A DNA stretch of 64,000 nt from Panagrolaimus kolymaensis (lineage: Eukaryota; Nematoda; Chromadorea; Rhabditida; Panagrolaimidae): NCBI GenBank assembly GCA_028622995.1, contig JAJQJQ010000055.1, positions 62,001-126,000 of the forward strand. Direction: 5' to 3'. The notes beneath the pieces are model-generated. The model saw nothing but the letters and a program-made list of their open reading frames with translations, searched no databases and had not been told where the DNA came from. Numbering within the stretch: the stretch's first letter is position 1; each line of letters begins with the position of its first letter. Shown here one piece after another: positions 1-12,198 of this stretch. Both the position numbers and the translations under genes were made by a program.

Positions 1-180
1 AAACGAACTTTTAGTTGGACATCTGTCAGTAGCACGCTTAAAAAGATGAGTAGTTGGTCCTTGAGCTATTCCAGTTTGTTGATCAAAAAATGGATATGGT
101 CGCCGCCTATGTTCATTTAAACGTTTATTAAAATTTGCACAACTTTGAAGTTGTTGAAGATAAATAGCTTCGGTGATCAT
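1..180 (-). CDS. dpff-1: DPF/Requiem-family BAF subunit, N-terminal exon (cut by window edge)
   Basis: Reading leftwards from the ATG at 180, sixty codons stay open to the window edge. Residues about 14-40 contain FNKRLNEHRRRPYPFFD followed by QQTGIAQ. This matches the Requiem N-terminal domain of DPF1-3/ubi-d4 (consensus around NARLxxER...PFLDxQTGVAQ). In the family this domain is followed by a C2H2 finger and two PHD fingers, and the protein recruits SWI/SNF (BAF) complexes to acetylated histones; those parts lie outside the window. A TGA sits two codons upstream of the ATG, so this is the start unless a coding exon is spliced on. It lies about 340 bp downstream of PPME1 on the same strand, compatible with a nematode operon. 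The family call is firm; the symbol is by homology to Caenorhabditis. Confidence 0.75.
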   Translation of the reverse strand, partial: MITEAIYLQQLQSCANFNKRLNEHRRRPYPFFDQQTGIAQGPTTHLFKRATDRCPTKSSF

Positions 181-520
181 GGCTCAGCTACCTTTAGAAG
201 TACCTGAAGCAGACTTTGAAAGTGTTATTTAAACAATAACCTCGAGTATACCTTTATGTTCTTTAAATCATATTCCCATATGTAATGAAAGAAAATATAA
301 TAGATAAGGTGGAAGATTAACTTTTCTTTCCAATTTCGCCTTAAGAATTTCCTTTAATGAGCGGGTATGTAAGTTATCGGTAATCAACTCAAGTTATATT
401 TTGAGATAAGAAATAACACAGCCGAAGCATAAAATAGCCTTTATTTATAACAAAATCAAACAACATTAACACTACCGGCAAGAACTACATAAATACATAC
501 AAAACAAAAGAAAAAGTACA
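181..520. other. Spacer between PPME1 and the DPF gene
   Basis: No coding signal. On the minus strand an AATAAA poly(A) signal for PPME1 reads at 440-445, about 75 bases past its stop. Just before the DPF start, a CTTCTAAAG acceptor-like site about 10 bases upstream of the ATG could serve trans-splicing. Confidence 0.5.
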
Positions 521-1742
521 TTAAATATGAATTTTAAGATTTTTCTTGATTAGCACTTCGAAACGCTTGTGATAAGAATTCAATACTTCAGCTACGGCAT
601 CTGGATCATTTTCATGAATAGCATGTCCAGCATCTTGAATAATGACATTTTGGTATTTGCCTTGCATTTCGGCTTTCTAAAAAACGAGAATAAGTTAATG
701 TTAAAATACGGCAAGAAGTTAAACATACAGTCAATTCAGAATCCAGTCTATCAACATGTCCAATAATCAAGATTTTGCCTTGTTTACATTCGAGAAACTC
801 TTCTGAAATACCAGTAAACCATTCAACCCAATAAGGTTCTGTCTTTTTGAGATCAATAATCCATTCATACATTCTAGTACTTTCATTTTTGCGAAGTTGA
901 GATGGTACAGATTGACGAGCTCCTGGTAAACGTGAGAGACAATCGAGGCTAGTAGACGCCCATTTGATAGCACAATCCAAAGTTTTGAAATGTTTCGGAC
1001 GATGACGAAGTACATTTGGCATATCACGTAATGAAGCAAGAGCAGTTCCTTCCACAACATCAATAACAATCAAGGATAGCACTTTTGGAATCAAATTATC
1101 ACGACAGAGACGAATAGCCATTGCACCACCCATGCTATAAATGGAATATGATGAAAAGAACGTAAGTAAAAAGTATGCAAACCTATGACCAATAACGAAT
1201 GCATAAGGTCTTGATTCTTCATCAGGATAGAGCTTTTCATAGATAGCAGTCAAATCTCTGTAAAAAGATGAATATAGTAAAGTTAAAGAACAACACATTG
1301 GACGATTATAAAGTTAAAGGACAACATAACCAACTCGCCAAAAATCTATCGTGGTTGTTGAAAAAGCAAGTAACGAACATATGAAACAAACATACTTAAC
1401 AATTCGTTCTTTTGATAAATCATAAGGTTCTTCACATTGAGTTTCACCATGTCCACGAAGATCAGGAGCCACAAATTGACATTCCATCTGTTTTTTAAGA
1501 ACTTCCTAAACGAGAAAGGAATAAGTACAAGCATATACATCAAAATAAAGCAAAAGTAAACATACAGCAAGTTGAGAAAATGTTAAACCAGTATAACCAG
1601 CACCATGAATACAGAAAATAAGGATACCTTTGTTACCACTTCGGTAAATGTTGAATTTATCATTTCCAATTTCGATCATTTCTTTAACATCAAATCCATA
1701 AGCATTCCATGGTAGAGGAGTAATGTCGACGGTATTAGCCAT
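521..1742 (-). CDS. PPME1: Protein phosphatase methylesterase 1 (PP2A C-subunit demethylase)
   Basis: Five exons on the minus strand: 1742-1566, 1505-1396, 1257-1183, 1134-729 and 676-521. They total 924 nt (307 aa) with consistent phases. An alpha/beta-hydrolase fold is clear: the HGAGYTG oxyanion region near residue 45, DLRGHGET at 74-81, the nucleophile elbow GHSMGGA (Ser121), IDVVEGTA (Asp146) and GHAIHE (His274). These are the catalytic serine, aspartate and histidine of PPME1, which removes the C-terminal methyl ester from the PP2A catalytic subunit and locks it inactive. EPYWVEWFTGISEEFL and HVDRLDSELT match the family's PP2A-docking half. It is shorter than human PPME1 (386 aa), mainly because the acidic insert is missing. 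The start is the first ATG after a TTTTCAG acceptor. It is divergent from DLGAP and upstream of the DPF gene. Confidence 0.93.
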
Positions 1743-2509
1743 AATCTTGCATGTGTTCCTTCTTTTTCCTGAAAACAAAAAACGATTATTACATTTGTTT
1801 TACATTAAAAAAGAAAAAACAATTCAAAAATTGACACGAACGACAAAAAAAAGAAAGAAACACTTTCAATTCGTTGCGGTGATGAAAGCTAGCTAACCCA
1901 CGATGACAACAACAACCAATAAATAATTAAGATATATCCATCCACCACCCTCGTTTCATTCATTCAATCGTGTAAGCATTGCTTTATTTTTGTTTTTCTC
2001 GAATAAATAAATTTTAGTTGGCCGCGTTTTCATTCAAAAAATGGAAGAAAGAAAAGAAAGAATCGTCGAAACAAAAAAAGCTAAACTGCGCTTGCACCAG
2101 CGCAATTTTTCTGTTGAAAACGAAGTAAAAAAAGTCTTGAATGGATTTTTTTCCGTGCAACTAATTTGGTAAGCAAGCGATTGGTCAGTTTATAAGTCAA
2201 AATCAGTTTTCTTCGATTCGATTGATGCGAGGGATATTATTTTTCGACGATGTCGATTAGTCACTTTTTTTATATAAAGATTTATTGACAGTTGTCTTTG
2301 TTGCTTGAAGGGTTAGTTAGCTTTCAAGCTAAACCAAATAAAAAATTTTAAACTGCTTTTTTTTTCGATTTATTTTTAGTGTTTTTTTTTGTTTTATTGC
2401 GCTTTCAACATAACACATTCCTTTTCCATTACGTGTAACTTTGATTTAATTTTTTTATATTCCCACGACTAAATTTTTTATTATATTCCAGCTTTATTTA
2501 TTTTTTTAA
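1743..2509. promoter_or_regulatory. Divergent intergenic region between PPME1 and DLGAP
   Basis: About 770 bp of T-rich sequence with no coding signal. TATATTCCAG ending at 2491 is a splice or trans-splice acceptor 18 bases before the DLGAP ATG, and a TTTTCAG on the minus strand (about 1771) precedes PPME1. Both promoters or 5' exons must lie here. Confidence 0.4.
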
Positions 2510-4622
2510 ATGGCGAATGAGGAGCTTGAAATCAGTTCAAGCTCAAATGATGTAAATCCACAACAACGACGTGGTGGAAAATCTCGAAGTATTTTTAATA
2601 GATTAAAACTTCGAAGTCGTTCAGTGGCAAATATGAGGTCGACGACTACGACCACAGAAAAACAACAACCATCAAATGGCGGCGGTGGCGGGAGTTATTT
2701 TTCTTCATGGTTTACACGCAGCAAGCCCCATTCTGTCGCCTCACCCCAACAGGCGAGGTCGATAGAAACTCCGACGACAACAAAAGAAACAACAACTAAA
2801 AGAGGAGACAAAGACGCAGAAAAAGAGCAGCATGAAGAAGAAGAAGGAAAAATAGAGTCATCAAAATTGAATGGAATTGTTTTAGTTGTTGCGAATGGTG
2901 GACCTAAAACAACAACAACTCCAACTTCATACTCATTTAAAAAGAATCCGTCAAATATTATTACTAATAATAACAATAATAATGGTTTAACAACAACAAC
3001 AAATACATCAGGTGTAAAAAATATTCGACAATTGTCTGCAAGTCATAGCAATTTACATTCAACCACATTTCATCATCATTCGGAAGTAAGTTTGTTTTTT
3101 ACTCACATTTTTTACATTTTTCCCCACTCCCTCTCTTTCTCTCGGTCGGATGCTTTTTTTGTTTAAAAAAACTTTTGACAAAGAAAAAACTTTTTAACTT
3201 TTAAAAACTTTAACTTTAACTTTTTTTAAAGATGTTGAATGGAAGAAAAGCTGACGATGCACGTAGTATAACTGCCGCAGAATTAGCATTAAATGATTCG
3301 GGTACATTATCATCATCGTCTACTTCTAAAATGCCATCATATGTTAATATTTCACTTATGGCAAATGGATATTCTCGTAGTCGTACAAATTTACATTCTA
3401 TTTTAAATCGAAGTGGAGATATTCATAATTTAATTGTTGATGGAACAAAGTAAGTTAGGTTTTTTAGAGCGCACAAAAACCACAAAAAAATTGAGAGGCA
3501 AGACAAAAGTCTTTCATGTTCTCTTTTTTTGTTGATGCAGTAACTTTTGATCGTGTGGTTTTTAACATTTATTTGTTAACATTTTCTTTTCTTTATTGAC
3601 TCATTCCTCCTCCATTCTTTTTTGTTTTGTTTTTTAGTGTGACTGATTTAAACCCTGAACATAAGTCTGTTATTTTTGTTGGAGAAAAAAATGCAACTGC
3701 AACAACAGCCATGAAAAAATTAACAAGTAAGAAACAAGTTTTTTACCTCGAAAAAAATTTAATATTAAAATCAAATTTTTAGGTCCATCAGCGGCGGCAT
3801 TGAATTTCAATTTTTTTTCATTTATTATACCCGAATTTAAAGTAAGCAATGAATCAATTCAAATATTTCAAAAATTAACTGAAAATCTTCAAAATATTTT
3901 ATCAAAATGTATTGAAAATTCAGAAAATATTTTATCTTCATCGGCGAGGATGGATAATATTTCGGATGAAGCTAAGGAAGCCATATTAGTTGCATCAGGA
4001 CATACTCGGGTATTATTAAAAAGTAAAGTAAAGAAAATGTTTCAACTTATTGAAAAACATTCGGTAAATAAATATATATCCAAATTTATAAATAACGTTT
4101 TTCTAAAATAAGTAATTTTAGGAAACAAAAGGCGAAAAAGTGACTCTCAATGATTTGGCTTCATTTTGGGAAATGATGGATATCGATGTTGCTAAAATTC
4201 GTGAACAATTTGAAATTGTTGAAAAATTCCGTTTAAATCTTTGGAAGCCCCTCCCTGAAGATGAGATAACTCCAAGAGAGATTATTTCGCCATTATCCAC
4301 TCCTCGAGCAACACCATCAAAACCAAGGACCAACAACAAAATTATTTCAAAAGTGGAAACTCCAAGAACAACATCAACAACGACGGTTGCGAGTTCCACA
4401 AATTCTGCTGCTGCCACCCCAAGAGCTTCAAGGCCAAATGTCAAAGATTTTCTTGCAGCCAAAAGAAAAGAATTAGCTAAAAAAGAAGTTGTTGAAAATG
4501 GAATTAATGGACATAATAATGGAGTTGAAGCTACTAATGGCCATAATGGAACAACATCGGATATTAAAAATGGCCATAATAATGGCAATGATATTGCTGC
4601 CTCCCTTGTTAAAACCCAATAA
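2510..4622 (+). CDS. DLGAP/SAPAP (GKAP) family scaffold protein
   Basis: Five exons (2510-3085, 3232-3449, 3638-3726, 3783-4063, 4122-4622) give 1665 nt, 554 aa, phases consistent. The N-terminal half is low-complexity Ser/Thr/Asn-rich with basic stretches. The C-terminal half holds the GKAP homology domain: a helical segment (IFQKLTENLQNIL ... EAILVASGHTRVLLKSKVKKMFQLIE) followed by LNDLASFWEMMDID at about 397-410 and FRLNLWKP, matching the vertebrate DLGAP pattern DLxGFWDxLxLxIEDV...L..W. In the family this protein links Discs-large/PSD-95 guanylate-kinase domains to Shank at synapses, and DLGAP5-type members act on spindles. A Thr-Pro-Arg repeat region (PRTTSTT, TPRASRP) follows. With unc-64 further along, the window carries both pre- and post-synaptic genes, but nothing shows they are co-regulated. 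Confidence 0.83.
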
Positions 4623-5975
4623 TGAATAACAAAAAATGTTAGCAACTTTTCTTCATTTTCTTAATTATTACTTTTTAAATTCCAAACTTTTTTTTAGATT
4701 TTTTAAATTAAAAGTTTATTTATTTCGCTGCGAAAAAATATTATGCAAAAAAGAGCTTCGTCAATGACAGAAATTTAGCAGCTGGTGGCTTCTTGGTTAT
4801 TTAAATTATTCATATTATTTTTATTTTTATGTTCTTCTTTTAATCATTAATTAATTACACTGCTATTAACAAATATACATTTTTTATGCAAAATCCTTTC
4901 GTGCCCTTAAAATATGTATTAAAATATTAACAATGCAATTTATTATTATAATATTAATTTTGTTACTTTGTTTTTATTGCTTAATAAAAGAATGTCATTT
5001 TTTAAATAAATATTCAACTAAGATTGTGGAAGATACATATTTAATAATTAGTTTTTCCCCATTAATTTTTTTTATAGCCGCCATTTTTTTTATGTGCAAT
5101 CAAAACATTGTTTTTATATGTACGAGTCAAAACATTTTTCTAAACTGATTTCTTTCTTCTTTTTTTTAATATTGTTTTAGGAATAATATGTAATGTTCGT
5201 CACCGACACAGCATATCATTTTCTTTATCATTCACACATTCATATTAAAAAATATCATTTATCAAATGAAAAATAGTCCGTTGTTTACTTTAATTTTTCT
5301 TTAAAGTTTAAACTAATTTTTTAACAAATTTTTTTTTTGAATATTTAAAGCCATGTTTTATTTACGTTTTTGTTTGTTTAAATTATTGATAAAATAGAAA
5401 TTGTCACAGTTATTTCATCCTAAAATGGATAATGAGAAAATGCAAGAAGAAATTTCCCAAATTAATATCTCAGAAAAATATGTTGAAAAAGAAATTAATT
5501 TATAAATCAACATCTCTTTGTGAAATTATTTCCAAAAAAAAAATAAAAGAAGATACACAGGGACGAGAAGAGTCAAAAGAAGATAGAAAAAAAGGTTTTA
5601 TATTTTATAACTCTTTTTTTATTTAAGTTTAAAGAATTAAAAATTACTTTCAAAGATTCGTAAAACAAAATTTTCCATGTCAAACTTTTTCTCAGAAGCA
5701 AAAAACAATCCTCTTCGCCTCTTTTATGTTGCAAAATTAAACCAAGCAACTCCAAGGCCAACCATCGACGACAGCCATAACAAATACCCATTATTTTTGG
5801 TAGGTCAAAGTCCAAAAAATGCGTCCAAGCCAATTTTCTATTTCACTTTTTTTTTGCAAATTGTGTTTTACACTTCATTTGTTTGTTTATTTGTTGCAAA
5901 AATTGATTGAAACTCATAAAAATTTTGTTTTTGTATTTTATTAAATTCTTTCGTTTTCAGTTGATTTCCGTCATT
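4623..5975. other. Intergenic, A+T-rich
   Basis: No confident gene. Short open stretches (4933-5148, 5677-5910) lack independent support. The one starting MSNFFSEAKNNPLRLF at 5677 ends at a GTAGGT donor-like site in phase with the next gene's first exon (acceptor TTTTCAG at 5960), so it might be an upstream coding exon of that gene. Confidence 0.35.
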
Positions 5976-7958
5976 ATGCTAGCTAGTCCAGAACAAAAAA
6001 ATTTGCCTCAACGGAAAGATATGCCGCAGAAAAACGACAAAATCGATATCCTTCAAAAGTTAGTTTTCTATTTTCCAACCAAATTCTTTTTAACAGAAAA
6101 GCTTTTTGATTTTTAGTGAAATTTTGCAAACATCCAAAACTTCCGAAAACATTACTCCGAATTTGCCATTTTCTAAAGATGGAAATCAAGAAGATAAAGA
6201 AAAAGGTATATTCCAAAAAACAGAATCGAAAGAAAATGAAAATCTTTCAAGCTTGGAAAAAAGCAACCCAATTTCGCCTCCTTTAAATAAACCTTTAAAC
6301 TTTACTTCTGTCGTTCCTAGTATTTTAAAAGCTATTATCACCGGTGAAAAAACGAACAACGGTAAAAAAGAAGCACAAACGAAAACAGTTGACGACAAAA
6401 TTAATGAATATCAAGTAAGAAATTATAATTTTTTCTTTTTGTTGAAAGAACCGTTTCCAGCCGCACTTTTTTTATTTTAGGATGAAAACGATGATGATCC
6501 TGATGATTGTTTAACCAAATTTATCAAGCGTGTTTTTAATGATCCCCAAATAACTCGAATTATGGAAATTGTATGTATTTTTAAAAAGCGAAAGAAACTA
6601 AAAATTCCAAGACTAAACTTTTTGTAGATTATTTCTTGCATCGGATTTTTCATGGTTTCATGGGAATTTCGTCCAGCATTCTTTGGAGCCCCATATCGAT
6701 TAATTCAAGTTCCATCCGCTATTTACTCCCTTTTTGCCCTCTACGTTACGGTAGTTTGTAAGTGTGAGAAAAAAGTTCCTCAATGCACTTTTATACAAAA
6801 AATTTTTGTTGGAAGAAAAATTTATTGGCATGAAATTGTAAGAATATATATTTTGGATAATTTTTAAAGCGATTGTAAAAAACTATTTTTAGGATTTGGC
6901 ATTTTCTTCGATATTCCTTTTTGCGAATATTACTATTTTTAGTTTAATGTTTTTCTGCCAAAATGGAATTATTTTGGTAAAGATTTTTTCGATTTTAGCT
7001 TTCGATAATTTTAAAATGTTTTTAGCCTCTTACATTCTTTTCCATCTTTTTGTATGCAAATGATTGGTACAAATCTGCAATGAAAGCCAGGAAATTTAAA
7101 AACAAAAAAGTTTCTCCCAAAGATTGCATAACCAATGTTGTCAAATTTTTCAAGACATCTCCATTGGTTTTTAATATTATTCGATTGGTGAGTTTCACAT
7201 CACACAGAGATTTTTCTGAGCAATGTAGAGAAATTTTTTAAGGTTGTTTTACTTTGTATTCATTTTCATTATGATAGCATGAGACGAAGATATTCAAATT
7301 ATTTTATTTTTTGTAATGCCATGGCTGTATTTGGAAGCTTTATTTTAACCTTTTTAATAGCCCAACCTGATCTTGCCAAATGTTTATCAACCAAATTAAT
7401 TCCCATTGGAAAAATGGTTGGTTTTTGTTTTCCACCAAAATCAATTATGAAAGTTTATTTATGAAAATTAATTTTTTAGAAAACATATTTATCCAATTTA
7501 ATTTTCACTGTATCATTGATGGCTGTTGCCACTGAATGGTCTACAGGGTATTACCATTTTATGGGATGGTTTATGGATAGCGATGAATATAACGAAAATA
7601 TTTTAACCCCTAATGATCCTCGTTATTTGGTAACCTTTTTTTGTAAAAAATTCCACTGCAAAATTGCCTCTTGATTATTTAAATTTAAAATATCAAATAT
7701 TGCCTTTTTGAGTAAATTCGAAAAAATAATTTTTTGTTTCAGGTGATTTTGAGTATCATCTTCAAACTCACTATATTGGATTTATATTCCCAAGCTATTT
7801 TTAACCAATCCATCCCCCGTGGCGAAGGAGAAGAAGAAAATGATGAAACTATGGGGCCAACACAAATCAAAATTGAGGACGGAAAAACACTTAAAAACTT
7901 GCCAAAAACAATTAAAAATCCTTTTCTTATGGATTCCAAAGCAAAAATCAATGCATAA
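5976..7958 (+). CDS. Unrecognised multi-pass membrane protein
   Basis: Nine exons: 5976-6058, 6117-6414, 6481-6570, 6628-6837, 6893-6976, 7026-7187, 7243-7416, 7480-7629 and 7743-7958. They give 489 codons (488 aa); every junction is in phase. The first ~150 residues are hydrophilic and charged, ending DENDDDPDD. About eight hydrophobic segments follow, starting at CIGFFMVSWEF, then IYSLFALYVTVVC, SIFLFANITIFSLMFF, LTFFSIFLY, IIRLVVLLCIHF, AVFGSFILTFLIA, LIFTVSLMAVATEW and ILSIIFKLTILDL. The C-tail is cytosolic-looking. I do not recognise the family; a nematode-specific transporter-like or FRAG1/DRAM-like membrane protein is possible, but no signature supports either. The ATG follows an acceptor at 5960, and an upstream exon in the same frame is possible. 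The donor of exon 7 (GTTGGT) is weak. Confidence 0.75.
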
Positions 7959-8439
7959 TGTTGCCAAAGTTCCATTTTTCAACCTTTTTTTGTAATGAAT
8001 CTTTTTTTTATTTTTGAGTTTTTTTAAACTTAAAAATTATCATACCTCGTCTTTTAACTTTTTGTAAACAAATACCTCATTTAAATGGTAAAAAAAATTG
8101 AACGCTTTTAGAAATATTATTCTTTTGCTTTTTCATGTTTTCTGATATTTCCTAAATTCCATCAATAACTTTCTTTTCTTTCTTCTTTTTTTTAATAAAA
8201 TAAATAAGTTCTCTTACATTTTTCTTTTGTTTTAAATAAAATATTTCCAAAAATTGTTGCAACAAATATTATTCAAATAAAGTAGTATTACGAGCCAACA
8301 ACCAAATTATTTGGTTATTACCCTAATATCAGTGGTAATTCTGACGTTGGCCTCGTTTAAAAAATCATTACATCGAGCTAAATTTTTAACTTTTGTGCAT
8401 CTTGTAAACTATTTATGGTGCCTTTATAACACGATGAAA
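7959..8439. other. 3' flank of the membrane-protein gene
   Basis: T-rich sequence with AATAAA-type poly(A) signals near 8196-8207 and 8235. No gene seen. Confidence 0.4.
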
Positions 8440-9620
8440 CACCAAAAATTAAATGTTTATTTCCTTCGTTCGTTTATAGCAACAAAAAAAATAAAATAAA
8501 AGTATAAATGAATTAACTTTTGTTTGATGAACTTCATTTTTAAGATTTGATAATCAAAAACAAACAAACAAAAACTTAAAATATTCATAATGCTTTTTAA
8601 AAAAAAGCACAGAACTTACTCAAAATTTTTTTTATAAAAAATGTTTTATCTTTCTTTGGAAAAGTTGTTGTGTACCCTGCGTATACATCTCTCTTGTATC
8701 TACCATTTCTTTATTATTCAAAACCGCCCGCCTTTAACAGCTTTTACCATGGACTAGTCTTATTGCCTCTTTCGCACCGCTCTTCCTTCATTCGCTTTGT
8801 TAGTCTTTGTTGATCCTCAACTTTCTCTTTCTAAATTTTTTGACGCGATTCCCTTATCTAAATAAGTTTGAGAATAAGAAAGCCTTTTTTGATTAACGTT
8901 TTTTTTAATTGTTTATATTTTTGATGTTCGATTTATAGGTGTCAGGCAACAAAAATCATGGCTGATGAACGTCCACCTGCTCGCACTGCTCCAAGAAAGC
9001 GCCGCGGTAACGCTGCTGCTGCTCAAGTTTGTTTTGTTATTTTTTCTCTATCATTATCTGTCTATTTATAGAAACCGCCGCCAAGAAAACGAATAACCAG
9101 AGCAGCTGCAAGAGAGATGACTTATGAAGAGCGCGTAGCTATACTTCCTGATCTTCCGCCATTGCCTTTTGAAGACCGTGCTGCTCTCCTTCCCCAACTT
9201 CGACCAAAAGATGAAGCTATGGGTGATAAATGTAAAGAAGAGATTTTAATTTATTTAAAACCCTCGTAGTTTTTTTTAATATTTTTGTTCGTTTGCGTTT
9301 GAATAAATTTTAAAAATTATTTCATGAAATTGTAACAATTCTTTTCTCAACAAAAAAAGCATTTCGGTAAAATTTTTTGAATAAACTAAAAAAACAAATA
9401 AATTAAATGGCAGAGAGTTTGAAAGTGCAGGCTTAATAGTTATGTTTCAACTGTAAAATTTCACTTCGATCATTTCCAGAGACCTTCTTAGAATTTTATG
9501 GAAAAAAGTCAAATCTTACAGTGTACAAAAAACAAAAATGGTTTCTAATCCCTTCATTTATCGGGTTGAGTGCTACAGACAAAACCATCGGCACTTCTGC
9601 AGTTTAACCCACCAAGCTTT
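8440..9620. repeat. Duplicated block, copy 1 (carries basic-protein gene 1)
   Basis: This block is a diverged copy of about 12625-13600 in the same orientation. Matching landmarks are AACCGCCCGCCTTTAACA, TTTTTTGACGCGATTC, AGAAAGCC/GGAAAGCC TTTTTTGA, the whole two-exon gene, and the downstream ACAATTCTTTTCTCAA, GCATTTCGGTAAA and TGCTACAGACAA. Similarity starts well upstream of the gene and ends about 350 bp past its stop, so a whole locus with flanks was duplicated. The copies lie about 4 kb apart around a secreted-protein gene. Confidence 0.8.
8958..9269 (+). CDS. Small basic protein of unknown function, paralogue 1
   Basis: Two exons (8958-9026 and 9072-9269, 45-nt intron with TTTATAG acceptor) encode 88 aa. 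The N-terminus is Arg/Lys/Ala-rich (PPARTAPRKRRGNAAAAQ, then KPPPRKRITRAAAREMTYEE) and could bind nucleic acid or act as a nuclear signal. The C-terminal half holds an imperfect internal repeat, ERVAILPDLP then DRAALLPQLRP, and ends DKCKEEILIYLKPS. The ATG lies 18 bases after a TTTATAG acceptor, which suggests trans-splicing or a 5' UTR intron. I recognise no family. The paralogue at 12990 keeps the same intron position and both termini but only one of the two repeat units. That conservation, within diverged flanks, argues that it is a real gene. Confidence 0.6.
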
Positions 9621-10372
9621 TTTTAATTTTTTTACTGTTATTTATCATATTTTTACATAGCTTTCTTAGATTAAAATGAATAATCAAAAACATTTTATTG
9701 TACATTGTTCAATGGGGATCCAAATCCTTTATTGAATGTCGGATTTTTACTTAATCAAGATCCATTATTGGTTCTTGGAACATTCTATGATTCTTTGACC
9801 TTTTATAAATTTAGATCTAGTTTTTTTTCGCTAAAGAAGTGGCGCCATTTCTAATGCAGGCAGCAGCCACTTTGAAACTTGAGAAACCCAAGAAAGCTAA
9901 TAATGTTCATGGCAAAATAAAAATAAACCGTCAATCATAAAATAATTTAATTAACATAGGGTTTATAAATAAGCTTTCTCATTAAAAGATAATTTATGAA
10001 GAATAACAAACGCTTATTTTTTTAATGATCGGTACATAGATGAAAGAACTACGCAACTTAAAAATGCAGACAAATGCTGTCAAAGATCAAACAAAGAAAA
10101 CAGAATGAAAATGAATAAATTTGCTTGTTAGGTTTCTCGACCATGGGAAAATAATTTTATAACAAAAGAAAGAAAAATATCGACGACGACAAATTATGCA
10201 TTTTCACAAATTAAAAGAATGTCAAAATAACTAAAATAAAATATTTATTTGCATTACAATTCATTTTTTTTGAACAAAGAGAAACAGTTGTTTACCCGAA
10301 AACCAAATAAATAAAATAAATAATTTTTATTTTCAAACAAAAATCAAAAAACTGACTGCGATTTTTAGAAAT
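9270..10372. other. Intergenic with a possible coding relic
   Basis: The first ~350 bp belong to the duplicated block. At about 9713-9826 the plus strand reads as protein-like sequence (NGDPNPLLNVGFLLNQDP and on) and 9853-9939 opens as MQAAATLKLEKPKKANNVHG up to a stop. Neither part has a convincing partner exon. The rest is A+T-rich with no signal. Confidence 0.25.
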
Positions 10373-12198
10373 ATGGTAGCTAAATTTCTTCTGATTTTTT
10401 TATTACTTTTTATAATAAATATTCGATGTGAAAGTCGGAAAGCTGGAAAATTATCAACTATAAATGATTTTACTCCTTCTGTTTCGATGGAATCTTCAAC
10501 AGCCTTGAGTTCAGATGTTTCTCTTTCAACAACACCTGAACCCTCGAAAAATCCACCATTGGAAGATATGATTTTTTCTATGGAAAATTTGACAAATTTA
10601 TTATCAAGGGATGATGGTTTAGAACCATATTATCATATCCTAATGAATGCTTCAACAATTGCATATTTATCTATCGATAAATTAAATTATGATGATATTG
10701 CAGCTAAAATAAGTCACGAAACCCGTTTTCAAACATTTAAATTTCTTTCAGAGTGAAATAAACGAAAGCTATAAATCAGCAAGAGAAAAATTTTTGTCAG
10801 CATTTTTAAAAAATTTACAAACATTAAAATCAACACAAAATAATCTCGATTCCCTTTTCACAATGCATGGTTACTTTACTATGGTTGGTTAATCAATAAC
10901 TTTTAATCCATTAACTTTCTTTCTTTTTTTTTTTTTGGTAGCCATATTCGGTGAATTCAATGAAAAATAGAACCTATGGTACTGACGATTATTCATGGGA
11001 TTCTTATTACGTTATTCAGATTCCGGAAGATTTTTATAATTATGTGACAGGCATTAAAAAAACTACATCATCTATCGTACACCTTTGCCGTAAAATAAAA
11101 TTATATAATATTTTTCGTGTAAGTTTCTTGATTCTTGACTTATCTATAAAAAAAATTTTATTTACCTTTTTTTTGGCTTTTTTCAGTCTTTAGAATACGA
11201 TTATCAAACAGATTTGTATGATATTTTAAAATATGAATTTTACAATGATCCAACATACGATTTAATTCATGAATTTGTTATTTCAATGCTCAAGCAAAAG
11301 GTGGGGGTTTTTTTAAAATTAAAAATAAGTGTTAAAAACGCAGTCATTTTTTTAAATACTAAACTTTGATCAAAAAATAAATTTATCTTTATTTAGGTGA
11401 TGGTTGATGCCATTTGCGATAAATTCAAAAATGGATTCAAACACTGGCCTGAATATTATGCTGGGAGTAGCGGCATTTATGTTTCAAGCTTATTAGAACT
11501 TTTGGAAAAGAAAAATGTTGAACGAAAGGTAAGAAAAACCTGGATATTAAAAAAAATTAAATATCTCTAACATATATGATTATAGAAAGAATTTTGGAAT
11601 TCAAATACTACAACTGCGTTAGTTAAAAATCATATTTATTTGAAGAATATTACTACAAATAATAAAATTGCAAAAAGTTTAAGTGAAGATCTAAAACAAA
11701 ATTATACAAAAACGTAACTTATTTGTTAGAAGAAAAAAAAAATGGAACAAAAGTAAAAACTTTTTTTCTTAATCTTTCAGTGGATATGTTTATGGTGTTG
11801 GAATTTATAAAGCTATTGATGGGCATTATGATCATGCATTTTATGGAAATGATATAATAAATGTCACAGTTTTAAATGTCACAGATAATAAAAGTATAAA
11901 TGTTTTTATTATTAGAGCCAATGCTACCGTAAAATCCTACAAAGAATGTTCCATCTTAAATTCCATTCAAGACCGAGAAACTGAAATTTGTAAACAAACT
12001 AATCGAGGTCGAAATTTACATTCTCTCATTAAATGGATTCACAAACAATGTCCTAATTTATATACCGTCGCTGTAGTTAGATTTAATTTGGATTTTTATG
12101 GAAGTATTCCAAAAAAAGGAATGATGTCAAAAAATATTAAATTTAATCAATGTTACTTTGGCTTTACTCTTTATGTTGCTTTCAAACCCGATGATTAA
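10373..12198 (+). CDS. Secreted nematode-type protein of unknown function; apparent frameshift near 10750
   Basis: Exons: 10373-about 10751, 10752-10883, 10942-11118, 11187-11300, 11397-11528, 11586-11713 and 11781-12198. All junctions after the first are in phase. Residues 1-19 form a signal peptide (KFLLIFLLLFIINIRC), followed by a Ser/Thr-rich stretch and a long, largely helical acidic region. The last exon contains a beta-rich part (GYVYGVGIYKAIDGHYDHAF), several N-x-S/T sites and four Cys near residues 370-420, ending YVAFKPDD. No catalytic motif is visible. At 10752 the frame must move by +1: exon 1 runs open to a TGA at 10754-10756, while the continuation (SEINESYKSAREKF) is in the next frame. 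No donor site restores it, so this is a one-base indel, real or an assembly error. The gene sits between the two copies of the basic-protein block. Confidence 0.6.

Noticed and set aside
4118..4645. 175-codon minus-strand frame opposite DLGAP exon 5
   Set aside because: Antisense shadow of the GKAP-domain exon, which has family motifs and matching phases.
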